Below, in pieces: positions 1-7,695 of a stretch of 44,988 nt of DNA. The notes beneath the pieces are model-generated. The model was given only the letters and a program-made list of their open reading frames with translations. It was not told the DNA's origin and searched no databases. The stretch is from Hyphomicrobiales bacterium (GTDB taxonomy: Bacteria > Pseudomonadota > Alphaproteobacteria > Rhizobiales > Aestuariivirgaceae): assembly GCA_027024225.1 (NCBI GenBank), contig JALVSR010000034.1, positions 1 through 44,988 of the forward strand, in the 5' to 3' direction. The position numbers were made by a program, and so were the translations under genes. The first letter of the stretch is position 1; the number at the start of each line of letters is the position of its first letter.

Positions 1-739
1 ATGCGATACGCGGATCGTTGGCGAAATCATCCCGCGTGAATTGCAGCCGGTCGGCGGCATATTCCCGCAGGGCCATGATGCCATGAGCGGAAAAGCGCAA
101 ATGCCAGTTCCGCATTTCCGAGGGTTTTTCCTCTTCGAAAGCATGACAGTGAAACAAGACGATGTTGTTTCCACCTTGCGGGTCACGCACCGAGCGATAT
201 TGAATAGCATCAAGCTCCCGTTCCCTCGCTGCGCGAGCCAGTTGCTGGCAGGCGGTGTAGTCCAGCGGATCCGTCCAGAGCGCATCTTCCGCAACGAACG
301 GCGGGCGTGTCAGGTCGATGGCCTGCTCCGCGCTTACCTTCACGCTAAACAGGGTGAATTCCACCGGTTTTTCCGGCCATGGCGTTTGCGGCGATTCGGC
401 ATGAAACAGAAGCTGGTAGAAGACAGCTTCCGCCAAAGCGGTATGCTCGGCCAAGGAGGCATAGAATACCCCCGGTTCACCTTTTGCATGAAAGCGCGAA
501 TGGTATTGCACCGAGTAGCGAAACGGCGTGAACAACAGATAATGCAGTTCGTTGCATTCAGCCGGAACCGGTGGCTTTGATTCTTCTAGGATCTCCTCCA
601 GCACTTCCTGTTCCGGCAGATCATCCACCAGCGCCATGGTGGCGGGGGCATATTGCGATTCCACCGCACGCCAGCAGACGGCGGAAAATGCCTTCGCCTC
701 AGACGACAGCGCGGCGGGAATCCAGGTAGGCAACGACAT
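1..739 (-). CDS. RES-domain toxin (partial, runs off left edge)
   Basis: Reading the minus strand from an ATG at 739 gives an open frame of 246 codons that reaches the window edge without a stop. The protein has the RES family hallmarks: an early WRAV segment, then LHYLLFTPFRY, a conserved Arg in the SRFH segment followed by GEPGVFYAS, a downstream Glu in LAEAVFYQ, and YRSVRDPQGGNN carrying the Ser. Known RES toxins (for example MbcT and ParT) attack NAD+ or ADP-ribosylate a target, and their cognate Xre antitoxin neutralises them. The start lies inside the antitoxin gene (41-nt overlap), which suggests coupled translation. Only the far C-terminus is missing. Function is inferred from the motifs and the gene pairing. 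Confidence 0.88.
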   Translation of the reverse strand, partial: MSLPTWIPAALSSEAKAFSAVCWRAVESQYAPATMALVDDLPEQEVLEEILEESKPPVPAECNELHYLLFTPFRYSVQYHSRFHAKGEPGVFYASLAEHTALAEAVFYQLLFHAESPQTPWPEKPVEFTLFSVKVSAEQAIDLTRPPFVAEDALWTDPLDYTACQQLARAARERELDAIQYRSVRDPQGGNNIVLFHCHAFEEEKPSEMRNWHLRFSAHGIMALREYAADRLQFTRDDFANDPRIA

Positions 740-1097
740 CGACCAGCCCCGTCACGCGCTGAACAAGCTCCGCTGGCACGCTGCCAAGAGCAGCGTTTAC
801 CGCTCGCATCCAATGTTTCATGACCTTTTCATCGCCGCCAGCAATAGCGAACAGGGAACGATATATCCGCACCAGCAAAGCGGCCAGCTCGAATTCCTTC
901 GTGCCGTCCTTCAGGTGCAGCCGCCCCTGTTTCATGCGGCTTATGGTGGCCGGAGACACGCCAATAATGCGCGCCAGCTCGCTCGCCTTCAGGCCCAGCA
1001 CGTCAGCGGCGCGCAACACGGCCTTGGTGAGCACCTCGCCACGGTCTGGTCGGGTACCGGGCGGTGTGAGAGGGTCTTGTGCATGCGCGAGGTTCAT
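699..1097 (-). CDS. Xre/MbcA/ParS-type antitoxin (DUF2384)
   Basis: This 132-residue protein has an N-terminal Xre-like helix-turn-helix (about residues 35-60, with LKASELARIIGVSPATISRM) and a C-terminal toxin-binding segment ending in a short helix. That is the usual size and layout of MbcA/ParS/Xre antitoxins that pair with RES toxins. It would bind and inhibit the RES protein encoded immediately downstream and repress its own promoter. The 41-nt overlap with the toxin and the upstream palindrome at 1164-1183 support one autoregulated operon. The family call rests on recognisable motifs and context; toxin neutralisation is inferred. Confidence 0.88.
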   Translation of the reverse strand: MNLAHAQDPLTPPGTRPDRGEVLTKAVLRAADVLGLKASELARIIGVSPATISRMKQGRLHLKDGTKEFELAALLVRIYRSLFAIAGGDEKVMKHWMRAVNAALGSVPAELVQRVTGLVDVVAYLDSRRAVV

Positions 1098-1139
1098 GAG
1101 TTTATCCGTGCTTGCCGGTGCTCTTACTGGTGCAATATT

Positions 1140-1183
1140 TATATGACACTTTTTCTCATGAAATGTAAAGAATTCTCTTTACA
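1140..1183 (-). promoter_or_regulatory. Promoter and palindromic operator of the xre-res operon
   Basis: On the minus strand a -35-like TTTACA (1169-1164) and a -10-like CATATA (1145-1140) are 18 bases apart, upstream of the antitoxin. The -35 lies in an inverted repeat with perfect 8-bp arms, TGTAAAGA and TCTTTACA, separated by 4 bases (1164-1183). A repressor bound there would block the promoter, as expected for antitoxin autoregulation. The operator also overlaps the terminase stop codon. Confidence 0.55.
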
Positions 1184-2570
1184 ACGTTCGGATGCGCGGT
1201 TCGGCGGGCTGATGCATCAGGGCCGTCAATGCCCAGATCAGGGCGTCGGCGCGGTCGGGGCTGGCGCCGGCCTCGATGATGCGCTCGAAGTCCACCAGTT
1301 GATCCTCCAATTGCGGGAAGGTGCCGGCGTGGTGCACCCTGCCCTGCTCATACAGCGCCGCCACCGGCTCGGCCCGCACGGCCTTCCCACGGGCGGCGCG
1401 CACGGCCCGATATGGCGCATCCGGCGCGAGCTGGCGGATGAGCGCCTCCACCATGTCGCCGCCCTGGTTCACCTCCGCCACGATGCGATCCGCCGCGTGG
1501 CGCGCATGCGCCGCCAGCGCCGCGCGGGCCCAGGCGAGCGGCTGGGCGTTCTCCACGCTGGCGTCTTCCAGCACATAGAAGTGCCCATCCTCCGCCCGGC
1601 CCGCCACCACGATGCCGCAGCAGGAATCGGCGGCGGAGGCGGAAACGGGCGGATCGACGGCCACGACCACGCGGCGCAGGGACGGCACATCCTCTGGGCG
1701 CACGCGGCAGGCCTCGATGCGGCTGCGGCCGAACAGGCCGTCGGGCACGTCGTCGATGAACTCGCCGTCCAGCTCCTGCCGGCCCAGCCAGGTGCCGCCA
1801 TAGCGGCGCTGCATGGCCTCGATGAAGCCCTCGCCCAGGTGCGCGGCATTGTCGGCCGTTTTCGCGTGCGAGCGCCACACGTCCGGCTCGCCAAGCAGGC
1901 GGCGAATGAGCGGCGTGGGCGCGGGCGTGGTGGTGGCCAGCACGCGCGGGCGCTCGCCCAGGCGCAGGCCCATCATCAGCATGTCCCACACCTGCCCGCC
2001 CTTGCGCCAGCGGCCTATTTCATCGCACCAGGCCATGTGGAACTGCGGCCCGCGCAGGCTGTCCGGCTCATCGGCCGAGAACAGCTGCGCCAGCGCGCCA
2101 GTTGGCCAACGCAACTGCCGCTTCGAGGGCTCGAAGGCGGGGCGCAGGCCGCGCGGCCAGTTCAGGGTCAGCAAGCCCGATGCACCCTCCAGCATGACGC
2201 TGCGGGCATCGTGCAGCGTGGGCGCCACCAGGGCGATGCGCAGCGGTCGCCTTTCCTTTGCGGCGCGCATGACTTCCATGCGCACCCACTCGGCGCCGGC
2301 GCGCGTCTTGCCCGCGCCGCGGCCCGCCATGAACAGCCAGGTGCGCCAGCGCGCACCCTGCCCCGCCCCCTTCGGCGCGAAGAAATCGGGCGGCAGCTGA
2401 TCATCGCGCGCGGCGAACGGCCAGTTGCCCAGCAGCCAGCGCGCCACCTCCGGCTCAAGCGCCGCCGCGACGGCGCGGGGGCCGTGTTTGCGCACACAGC
2501 GCTTCAAGCTGCTGCGCAAGGCGGCATCGGATGGCGGCGTCGGCGGTTTCGTCATCTGGCTTGGCGGCAT
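1179..2570 (-). CDS. Large terminase subunit (GTA-type DNA-packaging ATPase/nuclease)
   Basis: This 463-residue protein has a Walker A motif GRGAGKT at 83-89 and a Walker B-like segment FHMAWCDE at 177-184. Its C-terminal nuclease half has acidic residues in VVVAVDPP (D306), VAEVN (E366) and DRAD (D439/D442). It resembles the terminase of alphaproteobacterial gene transfer agents and related phages, which threads DNA into proheads and cuts it. The chosen start overlaps the upstream terS-like gene by about 116 nt, which is long, so the true start may lie further in. No portal, protease or capsid gene follows; a toxin-antitoxin operon begins at the stop codon. It may be a remnant, or a cluster split by insertion. 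Confidence 0.88.
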   Translation of the reverse strand: MPPSQMTKPPTPPSDAALRSSLKRCVRKHGPRAVAAALEPEVARWLLGNWPFAARDDQLPPDFFAPKGAGQGARWRTWLFMAGRGAGKTRAGAEWVRMEVMRAAKERRPLRIALVAPTLHDARSVMLEGASGLLTLNWPRGLRPAFEPSKRQLRWPTGALAQLFSADEPDSLRGPQFHMAWCDEIGRWRKGGQVWDMLMMGLRLGERPRVLATTTPAPTPLIRRLLGEPDVWRSHAKTADNAAHLGEGFIEAMQRRYGGTWLGRQELDGEFIDDVPDGLFGRSRIEACRVRPEDVPSLRRVVVAVDPPVSASAADSCCGIVVAGRAEDGHFYVLEDASVENAQPLAWARAALAAHARHAADRIVAEVNQGGDMVEALIRQLAPDAPYRAVRAARGKAVRAEPVAALYEQGRVHHAGTFPQLEDQLVDFERIIEAGASPDRADALIWALTALMHQPAEPRIRTL

Positions 2571-2772
2571 CTTCCGCTTGCGCGTGGGCGCGTTCCATCT
2601 CGGCGGCGGACTGCAGGGCCTTCATGAGCGCGGTGATGGCCTTCGCCTCGCGCTCCAGCTCGGCGGGAGCGGGGGGTTTTTCGGCATCGGCATTCTTCAG
2701 CCGCGCCTCCAGCTGGGCCAGGCGCCGGCGCAGCAGCTCTTGCAGGCGGCGGGCATCGTGCCGGGTGATCAT
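2455..2772 (-). CDS. Small terminase-like protein (GTA gp1-type candidate)
   Basis: The start at 2772 is chosen because GGAGA lies 5 bases upstream. An in-frame ATG at 2841 would place an intrinsic terminator inside the gene. The 105-residue product starts MITRHDARRLQELL and is almost entirely helical and charged, with a coiled-coil-like segment over about residues 5-60 and a basic tail (RPPRRRGG). I do not recognise a signature motif. Its size, predicted helical nature and position directly before a GTA-type terminase fit the small terminase that recruits DNA to the motor. That role is inferred from position. The 3' end overlaps the large-terminase start. Confidence 0.55.
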   Translation of the reverse strand: MITRHDARRLQELLRRRLAQLEARLKNADAEKPPAPAELEREAKAITALMKALQSAAEMERAHAQAEDAAKPDDETADAAIRCRLAQQLEALCAQTRPPRRRGGA

Positions 2773-2789
2773 GAAGTCTCCAGCGGCGC

Positions 2790-2827
2790 AAAAGAAACGC
2801 GGCGCGGAAACGAGGTTCCACGCCGCG
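2790..2827 (-). terminator. Intrinsic terminator before the terminase genes
   Basis: On the minus strand a stem CGCGGCG/CGCCGCG (2827-2821 with 2804-2798), with an inner GGAA/TTCC pairing, is followed directly by TTTCTTTT (2797-2790). Confidence 0.6.
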
Positions 2828-2905
2828 GATGGATCAACCATGGTGAGGCCGGTTGGCCGAAATCTCTCCGTGAGCCCTCAGCTCCAGGCCCACTGTGGGA
2901 GCGTG
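2790..2905 (-). ncRNA. Candidate structured small RNA or leader upstream of the terminase genes
   Basis: A good promoter (2912-2940) and an intrinsic terminator (2790-2827) bracket about 116 nt on the minus strand. Before the terminator the segment can form four short hairpins in a row: CCCA/TGGG (2889-2899), GAGC/GCTC (2872-2884), GGCC/GGCC (2847-2858) and ATGG/CCAT (2829-2841). The terminase operon start codon follows 18 bases after the T-tract. This could be a free small RNA, an attenuator, or a leader sensing a signal. I do not recognise an Rfam family. Confidence 0.4.
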
Positions 2906-2911
2906 GCACAG

Positions 2912-2940
2912 CTTATACATCAGAGCGCGCCGCTCGTCAA
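2912..2940 (-). promoter_or_regulatory. Sigma-70-type promoter for the candidate RNA and terminase genes
   Basis: On the minus strand TTGACG (2940-2935) and TATAAG (2917-2912) are separated by 17 bases, each matching the consensus at five of six positions. The start of transcription would be near 2905. Confidence 0.6.
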
Positions 2941-3020
2941 GAACTTTTTCCTATCGTGTCGCTGATTTTAGAACATAGTGCGAACTAGCGTCTGAATCGG
3001 ACCCCGTATATAAGAAAGGC

Positions 3021-3584
3021 ATGTCCAGCCAGGAGAAAAAACGCGACAAGCCCGTGAGCGCCGGGGTGCTGGTATGGGAGCGTGCGGCGGATGGCGCCTT
3101 GCGCGTGCTGCTGGCGCACATGGGCGGGCCCTTCTGGGCGCACAAGGATGAAGGCGCATGGACGATACCGAAAGGCCTGGTGGACGAGGAGGAAGATCAT
3201 CTGAAGGCGGCCCGGCGGGAATTCGCGGAGGAAACGGGGGTGGCGCTGCCGGAAGATGATTCCATCTACGTGGACCTGGGCGAAGCGCCGGGGCCGCGCA
3301 AGCGAAAGATCCTGCACATGTTTGCGCTGGAAGCCAGGCACGTGCCGCAAGCACGGGACGGCTGCGAATCATTGGCGAGCGATTCGCCACCTTCGAACAC
3401 CTTCCGCCTGGAATGGCCACCGAAATCCGGTCGCTTGCGGGAATTTCCGGAGATCGATCGTACGGCCTGCTTCGACCTGGACACGGCGATGAAGAAAGTG
3501 GATGCGGCGCAACGTGTGTTCCTGCAACGTTTGCGTGAGCGTGTCGCTGGGCAAGCCTTGCCGAACCGCCTTGCTGACAATTGA
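3021..3584 (+). CDS. NUDIX hydrolase
   Basis: This 187-residue protein has a complete Nudix box (G-x5-E-x7-REUxEExGU) at residues 52-74, with G52, E58, R66, E67, E70, E71 and G73 all in place. It is preceded by the GGPFWAHKDEGAWTIPKG segment typical of small bacterial NUDIX proteins. Such enzymes hydrolyse nucleoside diphosphates linked to another moiety, using Mg2+ bound by the box glutamates; the substrate here is unknown. A purine-rich AAGAAAGG just upstream supports the start. The C-terminal 40 residues are charged and helical. It is divergent from the terminase operon. Confidence 0.9.
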   Translation: MSSQEKKRDKPVSAGVLVWERAADGALRVLLAHMGGPFWAHKDEGAWTIPKGLVDEEEDHLKAARREFAEETGVALPEDDSIYVDLGEAPGPRKRKILHMFALEARHVPQARDGCESLASDSPPSNTFRLEWPPKSGRLREFPEIDRTACFDLDTAMKKVDAAQRVFLQRLRERVAGQALPNRLADN

Positions 3585-3641
3585 AATCTCCCGCAATTAC
3601 AGCACCTTGATTTTTCATTTCGGTTTTTCCACAGACTTCTC

Positions 3642-3670
3642 TTCCATTCTTGCGCGCATCTGTATATACT
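3642..3670 (+). promoter_or_regulatory. Candidate promoter for the DUF6456 gene
   Basis: A weak -35-like TTCCAT (3642-3647) and a good -10 TATACT (3665-3670) are 17 bases apart in an AT-rich stretch. Transcription would start near 3677, downstream of the ATG at 3675, which supports the start at 3714. Confidence 0.45.
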
Positions 3671-3713
3671 ATCTTTGTTCATGTTTTGTATCGATTGTAT
3701 TCGAGAGGGGCAC

Positions 3714-4721
3714 ATGCAACACCTTCAATCCGGCCCATGGTTGACAGAGAAAAAGGCCGCCCCGGCCAGAGACATGCTGGCCGTCATGCAGCTGATGGCG
3801 CGGGCGAACGCCTGGCTGGCGCAAGAGCTGCTCAGCGATGGCGCGCGCTGGCGGTTGTTCGCTGCTGCCGAGCGGGGCGCGCGCTCGCTGGGCGATGTGG
3901 AGCCGACGCTGGTGGACGAACTGAAGCGGCGCGATTTCGTCACGCCGGAACGGGACGACCCGTTGCGCTGGCGTCTGTCCACAGGCGGCAAGCGCTGGCT
4001 GGCCCGGCACGTGCCGCAAATGCGCCCAAGCCTTGCGCCTGCTGTCTCGACGAACGCCGATATCCGCGCGAACAAGGCACGGCAAGACCGGAACGCGCCA
4101 TCAGTAGGTGATGAATCGCTCGCGCCACCCGGCAAGCCGCGACAGCGGCTGCTGATACGGGATGAGCAAACCGGCCGTCTGCGCGAGGTGGAGGTGAACC
4201 TGCGCGAAAATCCGCTGTTGTGGCTGGCGCGGCGCAAGGACGCGCGGGGGCGCCCCTACCTGGAGCCGCATCAGGTGGCGGCAGGAGAACGGTTGCGCGC
4301 GGAATACGAAGCCGCACGCATGCAACCGAGAGTGACGGCGGACTGGAACCCGGCCTTTGTGGCGAGTGATCGCGGTCGCATGCGGGCGGGGGCGCGCACG
4401 CCCTATTCCTTTGCCGAGCGGGCCATCGCCGCGCGGCAGCGGGTGCACCGGGCGCTGGAGGCCGTTGGCCCGGAGCTGGCGGACATCGTGGTGGCGGTAT
4501 GCTGCCTGGGGCACGGCATAGAGGCGGCGGAAAAGGCGCTTTCGTGGCCGCGGCGCTCGGCCCGGCTGGTGTTGCGAATCGCCCTGGAGCGACTGGCGGC
4601 GCATTATGGCATCGGCCCGGCGGGTGATCGCGCGGCGCCGCACTGGAAGCGAATTCTGGAATGGCACGCGGAGGATGGCAGACCGACGCAAGCGTTGCCC
4701 GGCGAGGATGCCGAACAATGA
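3714..4721 (+). CDS. DUF6456 domain protein, dnaB neighbour
   Basis: The start at 3714 is preceded by GAGAGGGG at good spacing; an ATG at 3675 lies upstream of the predicted transcript start. The 335-residue product has an N-terminal helical part resembling a winged-helix fold (about 15-110, including a LSTGGKRWLARH segment), a variable linker, and a conserved C-terminal DUF6456 domain (about 165-315) with NPLLWLARRKDARGRPYL and ELADIVVAVCCLGHGIEAAE. The family is known from alphaproteobacteria and has no assigned biochemical role. DNA binding is suggested by the helical N-terminus, and proximity to dnaB hints at replication or the cell cycle; both are inference. Confidence 0.8.
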   Translation: MQHLQSGPWLTEKKAAPARDMLAVMQLMARANAWLAQELLSDGARWRLFAAAERGARSLGDVEPTLVDELKRRDFVTPERDDPLRWRLSTGGKRWLARHVPQMRPSLAPAVSTNADIRANKARQDRNAPSVGDESLAPPGKPRQRLLIRDEQTGRLREVEVNLRENPLLWLARRKDARGRPYLEPHQVAAGERLRAEYEAARMQPRVTADWNPAFVASDRGRMRAGARTPYSFAERAIAARQRVHRALEAVGPELADIVVAVCCLGHGIEAAEKALSWPRRSARLVLRIALERLAAHYGIGPAGDRAAPHWKRILEWHAEDGRPTQALPGEDAEQ

Positions 4722-4859
4722 TTCCCGAAAACGATCTCACCCGGAAGCGATGTCATCGGTGTCAAGAAAATTTCGGCGATGACCGGAACGAAAAGAAGAG
4801 TTATCAACGCTGTTCCCAGCCTTGCCGGAGATGATGAAAAACATCTGGGATCCTTTCGG

Positions 4860-4877
4860 GGAGAAAAGTATTTCTCC
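4860..4877 (+). promoter_or_regulatory. Hairpin in the dnaB leader
   Basis: GGAGAAA and TTTCTCC form a perfect 7-bp stem with a 4-base loop, followed by TGTTTGTCT. It lies between DUF6456 and dnaB and could be a weak terminator or a leader structure. The rest of 4722-4954 shows no coding signal. Confidence 0.25.
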
Positions 4878-4954
4878 TGTTTGTCTCCTTGCGGAACCGT
4901 GAGGTCTTGCGAGGATGGATCTTGTGACAATATGCCAGAGACGGGAAGCCTGCC

Positions 4955-6442
4955 ATGTCGTCCGCGCTGCCGAAAACGCTGGAAGATCTGAAGGACATGA
5001 GCGCGCCATACAACCCGGGGGCGGAAATGGCGCTGCTGGGGGCGCTGCTCAATCACAACGCCATATTCGACCGGGTGGGCAGCTACCTGAAGGCGGAACA
5101 TTTCTCGGAAGCCGTGCATGCGGAACTCTATCGGCTCATGGCCCGTCTCATCGGGCGTGGGCATACGGTGACCGCGGTGACGCTGCTGCCCTATGCGGAA
5201 GAGATCCCCGGCATCGAAGACCTGGGCGGGGCGGCGGAATATCTGGCGAAACTGGTGGCGCAGGCCGCGCCCATGTCGGCGGCGGATGATTATGCGCGCG
5301 AAATCTATGATCTGGCACGGCGGCGCTGGCTCATGGAAATCGGCTCGGACCTGGTGGTGGAGGCCAGAACGCCCGATGCCGACAGCAGCGTAAGCGACAT
5401 TATCGAGGAGACGGAAAAACGCCTTTACGAGGTGGCGGAAGAATCGCGCTTCGGGCAGGGCTTCGTGGCCTTTTCCGAGGCGCTCAGGGAATCCATCGAC
5501 ATGGCGGCGGCGGCCTATGCGCGCGATGGCGGGCTTTCCGGCCTGGCCACGGGGTTGCGCGATCTCGACCAGAAGATGGGCGGACTGCAACCGTCCGACC
5601 TCATCATCCTGGCGGGCCGGCCGGGCATGGGCAAGACGGCGCTGGCCACCTCCATCGCCTATCATGTGGCCAGGACCTACAAGCCCGCACAAGTGCCGCC
5701 GGGCGAGCCACCGCAAGCGGAACAGGGGGGCGTGGTGGCCTTTTTCTCGCTGGAAATGTCGGCGGAACAGCTGGCTACGCGCATCGTTTCCTCCGAGGCG
5801 GAGATTTCCTCGCACCAGATCCGGCGGGGCGATATCACGCCGGAAGAATTCGAACGGTTGCAAAAGGTTGCGCGAGACATCGAGCAGGCGCCGCTGTTCA
5901 TCGATGATACGGGCGGGTTGACCATTGCCCAGCTGGCGGCGCGGGCGCGGCGCATCAAGCGTCAGCACGGGCTGGACCTGATCGTGGTGGACTACCTGCA
6001 GCTGCTTTCCGGCACCTCGCGGCGCTCGCAGGAAAATCGCGTGCAGGAGCTGACCGAAATCACCACCAACCTGAAGACGTTGGCGAAGGAGCTGAACGTG
6101 CCGATCCTGGCGCTGTCGCAGCTTTCGCGCCAAGTGGAATCGCGCGAGGACAAGCGTCCGCAGCTTTCCGACCTGCGCGAATCGGGCTCCATCGAACAGG
6201 ATGCGGACGTGGTGTTGTTCATCTTCCGCGAGGAATACTACCTGAAGCAGAAGGAGCCGCCGCTGGGCTCGGAGAAATACGCCGAGTGGATGGAACAGAT
6301 GGAGCGGGTACACGGTATCGCCGAGATCATCATCGCCAAGCAGCGCCATGGCCCGGTGGGCAAGGTGGAGGTGCAGTTCACCGAAACCTTCACCCGCTTC
6401 GCCGACCTGGAAAAACACGTGGAGATCCCGGAAGGCATGTAA
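4955..6442 (+). CDS. dnaB: Replicative DNA helicase DnaB
   Basis: The 495-residue length is typical. The N-terminal DnaB domain (about 18-120, NPGAEMALLGALL) precedes a linker and the RecA-like C-terminal domain. Walker A is GRPGMGKT at 221-228; further motifs are FFSLEMS, Walker B LDLIVVDYLQLL, and LSQLSRQVE with the arginine-finger region LRESGSIEQDADVV. The hexamer unwinds DNA at the replication fork. The start at 4955 has GGAAG upstream, but an ATG at 4997 has a better AAGGA at 5 bases and would still leave a complete domain. It lies downstream of, and in the same direction as, the DUF6456 gene. Confidence 0.98.
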   Translation: MSSALPKTLEDLKDMSAPYNPGAEMALLGALLNHNAIFDRVGSYLKAEHFSEAVHAELYRLMARLIGRGHTVTAVTLLPYAEEIPGIEDLGGAAEYLAKLVAQAAPMSAADDYAREIYDLARRRWLMEIGSDLVVEARTPDADSSVSDIIEETEKRLYEVAEESRFGQGFVAFSEALRESIDMAAAAYARDGGLSGLATGLRDLDQKMGGLQPSDLIILAGRPGMGKTALATSIAYHVARTYKPAQVPPGEPPQAEQGGVVAFFSLEMSAEQLATRIVSSEAEISSHQIRRGDITPEEFERLQKVARDIEQAPLFIDDTGGLTIAQLAARARRIKRQHGLDLIVVDYLQLLSGTSRRSQENRVQELTEITTNLKTLAKELNVPILALSQLSRQVESREDKRPQLSDLRESGSIEQDADVVLFIFREEYYLKQKEPPLGSEKYAEWMEQMERVHGIAEIIIAKQRHGPVGKVEVQFTETFTRFADLEKHVEIPEGM

Positions 6443-6793
6443 GCCCCGCCAGCACCTTCCGTCGTGGCGCCACATGCGTGGCACGGAGCTTTCTGCCCTT
6501 GTGCCTCGCCGGAAGATGAGGTTTTGCGTTCTTCCGGGGGCATGGAGCGAGGCTCAAGAAGCGTGCGTGCGCTCTTTCACCGCAGGTATATGTTCGCGCG
6601 AGCATCCGCATTCACAGGACGCGCATTTGCACGGGAGCCTGCCGGTACAGGATTCCGCTTCGCGAGCACCTGCCGCCCATGGAGCGCGCGTGCTCGGGTG
6701 CTTGTCCCTACAGGATGTCTCGCGTTCCGTCCGTGCCTCGAGAAGAAGGAATGAGCCTGCCACCACGATGCGGCGGGAGAGCGTCATTGCGTG
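6443..6793. other. 351-bp stretch without a convincing gene
   Basis: This convergent gap between dnaB and the L,D-transpeptidase gene holds an 8-bp hairpin (6509-6537) and a Cys-rich minus-strand frame (6787-6554, 77 codons, ending near CKCASCECGCS). That frame starts 6 bases after the transpeptidase stop codon but has no ribosome binding site. I see no other clear signal. Confidence 0.4.
6509..6537 (+). terminator. Possible dnaB terminator hairpin
   Basis: CCGGAAGA (6509-6516) and TCTTCCGG (6530-6537) form a perfect 8-bp stem with a 13-base loop, 67 bases after dnaB. There is no T-tract, so termination is uncertain. Confidence 0.3.
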
Positions 6794-7627
6794 TCAATGC
6801 GCCGTGGCCGTGAAAGAAGTGGGCCGTGCACCCGAAGATGCGTGAGGGGTGGCAAAAACATAGCGGGCGTGGCGCACATGCACTCGTGGGGGCACGTGGG
6901 TGGCCTCGAACAGGTCGTAGCCTTCCTTCAGGTTGCGCCAGAAGTCGAACCAGCGATGCCCGGCATGGGCGGACATGTTCTCCGCCGTCATGCGGAAGGG
7001 GAAAATGTGCACGGGCACGCGTTTCTGCCCATTGCGCAAGGCGGCTTCGACAAGGGTGTAAATTTCCTCGATGCCCGCATCCGTCATGGCGTAGCAGCCG
7101 ATGGAAACGCACGCCCCGTGCACCATGAGGAAGCTGCCGGTGCGGCCATGGGCGCGGTCATAGGCGTTTGGAAAACCGAGGTTGAAGGAGAGGTGATAGC
7201 GGCTGTTGGGGTTGAGCGATGACAGCCCGACGGAATAGAAGCCTTCCGGGCTTTGAAAGTCGCCCTCCTTCAGCTTTGGCCCCAGCGTGCCGGACCAGGC
7301 GCAGATGGACCAGCTCTTCAGCAACCTGAAACGCGTATCCCCCCGTCCGCGCATCCAAGTCTCCAACACGCCTTCGCGCTTGAAGATGCGGATGAACACC
7401 TCGTCTCCCTTGCGCAGGCCTTTTCGCGCCAACAGTTCGTCAAGCACAGGTGTTTTCAACTCGCGCGGGGCGCGCAGCCAAGTTCCCAATACCGGGCGCA
7501 GCCATGCCTTCACCGTGTCCACGCCCAAGGATTTCAGCCGCCAGCCTTCCGCAGAAAATGTCACGAGGAGCACCAGAATCACGAACACCGCGAGCACGAC
7601 CAGCAGGCCTGTCCTGAAAATCCGCAT
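6794..7627 (-). CDS. L,D-transpeptidase-family (YkuD/YafK-like) envelope protein
   Basis: The start at 7627 is preceded by GGGGGGATACAAG; an ATG at 7651 has less support. The 277-residue product has an N-terminal membrane or signal segment (about 5-25, rich in Leu and Val) and a YkuD-like catalytic domain with SFLMVHGACVSIGCYAMTD, supplying the conserved His and the Ser-x-Gly-Cys nucleophile. This is the arrangement of the YafK/DpaA branch, whose members form or cut peptidoglycan cross-links or lipoprotein attachments in the periplasm. It is transcribed away from the ETF-QO gene. The exact reaction cannot be told from sequence. Confidence 0.87.
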   Translation of the reverse strand: MRIFRTGLLVVLAVFVILVLLVTFSAEGWRLKSLGVDTVKAWLRPVLGTWLRAPRELKTPVLDELLARKGLRKGDEVFIRIFKREGVLETWMRGRGDTRFRLLKSWSICAWSGTLGPKLKEGDFQSPEGFYSVGLSSLNPNSRYHLSFNLGFPNAYDRAHGRTGSFLMVHGACVSIGCYAMTDAGIEEIYTLVEAALRNGQKRVPVHIFPFRMTAENMSAHAGHRWFDFWRNLKEGYDLFEATHVPPRVHVRHARYVFATPHASSGARPTSFTATAH

Positions 7628-7695
7628 CTTGTATCCCCCCTGCCCCTGCATGAACGCGCACGGGCACGCGCTGGCCAGATGCGCGTGTTTGAGCT

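Noticed and set aside
41-580. A 179-codon plus-strand frame at the left edge
   Set aside because: The minus strand encodes a RES toxin with full motif order through the same bases.
552-2627. A 691-codon plus-strand frame over the terminase
   Set aside because: It is antisense to a protein with Walker and nuclease motifs; its own translation has no recognisable pattern.
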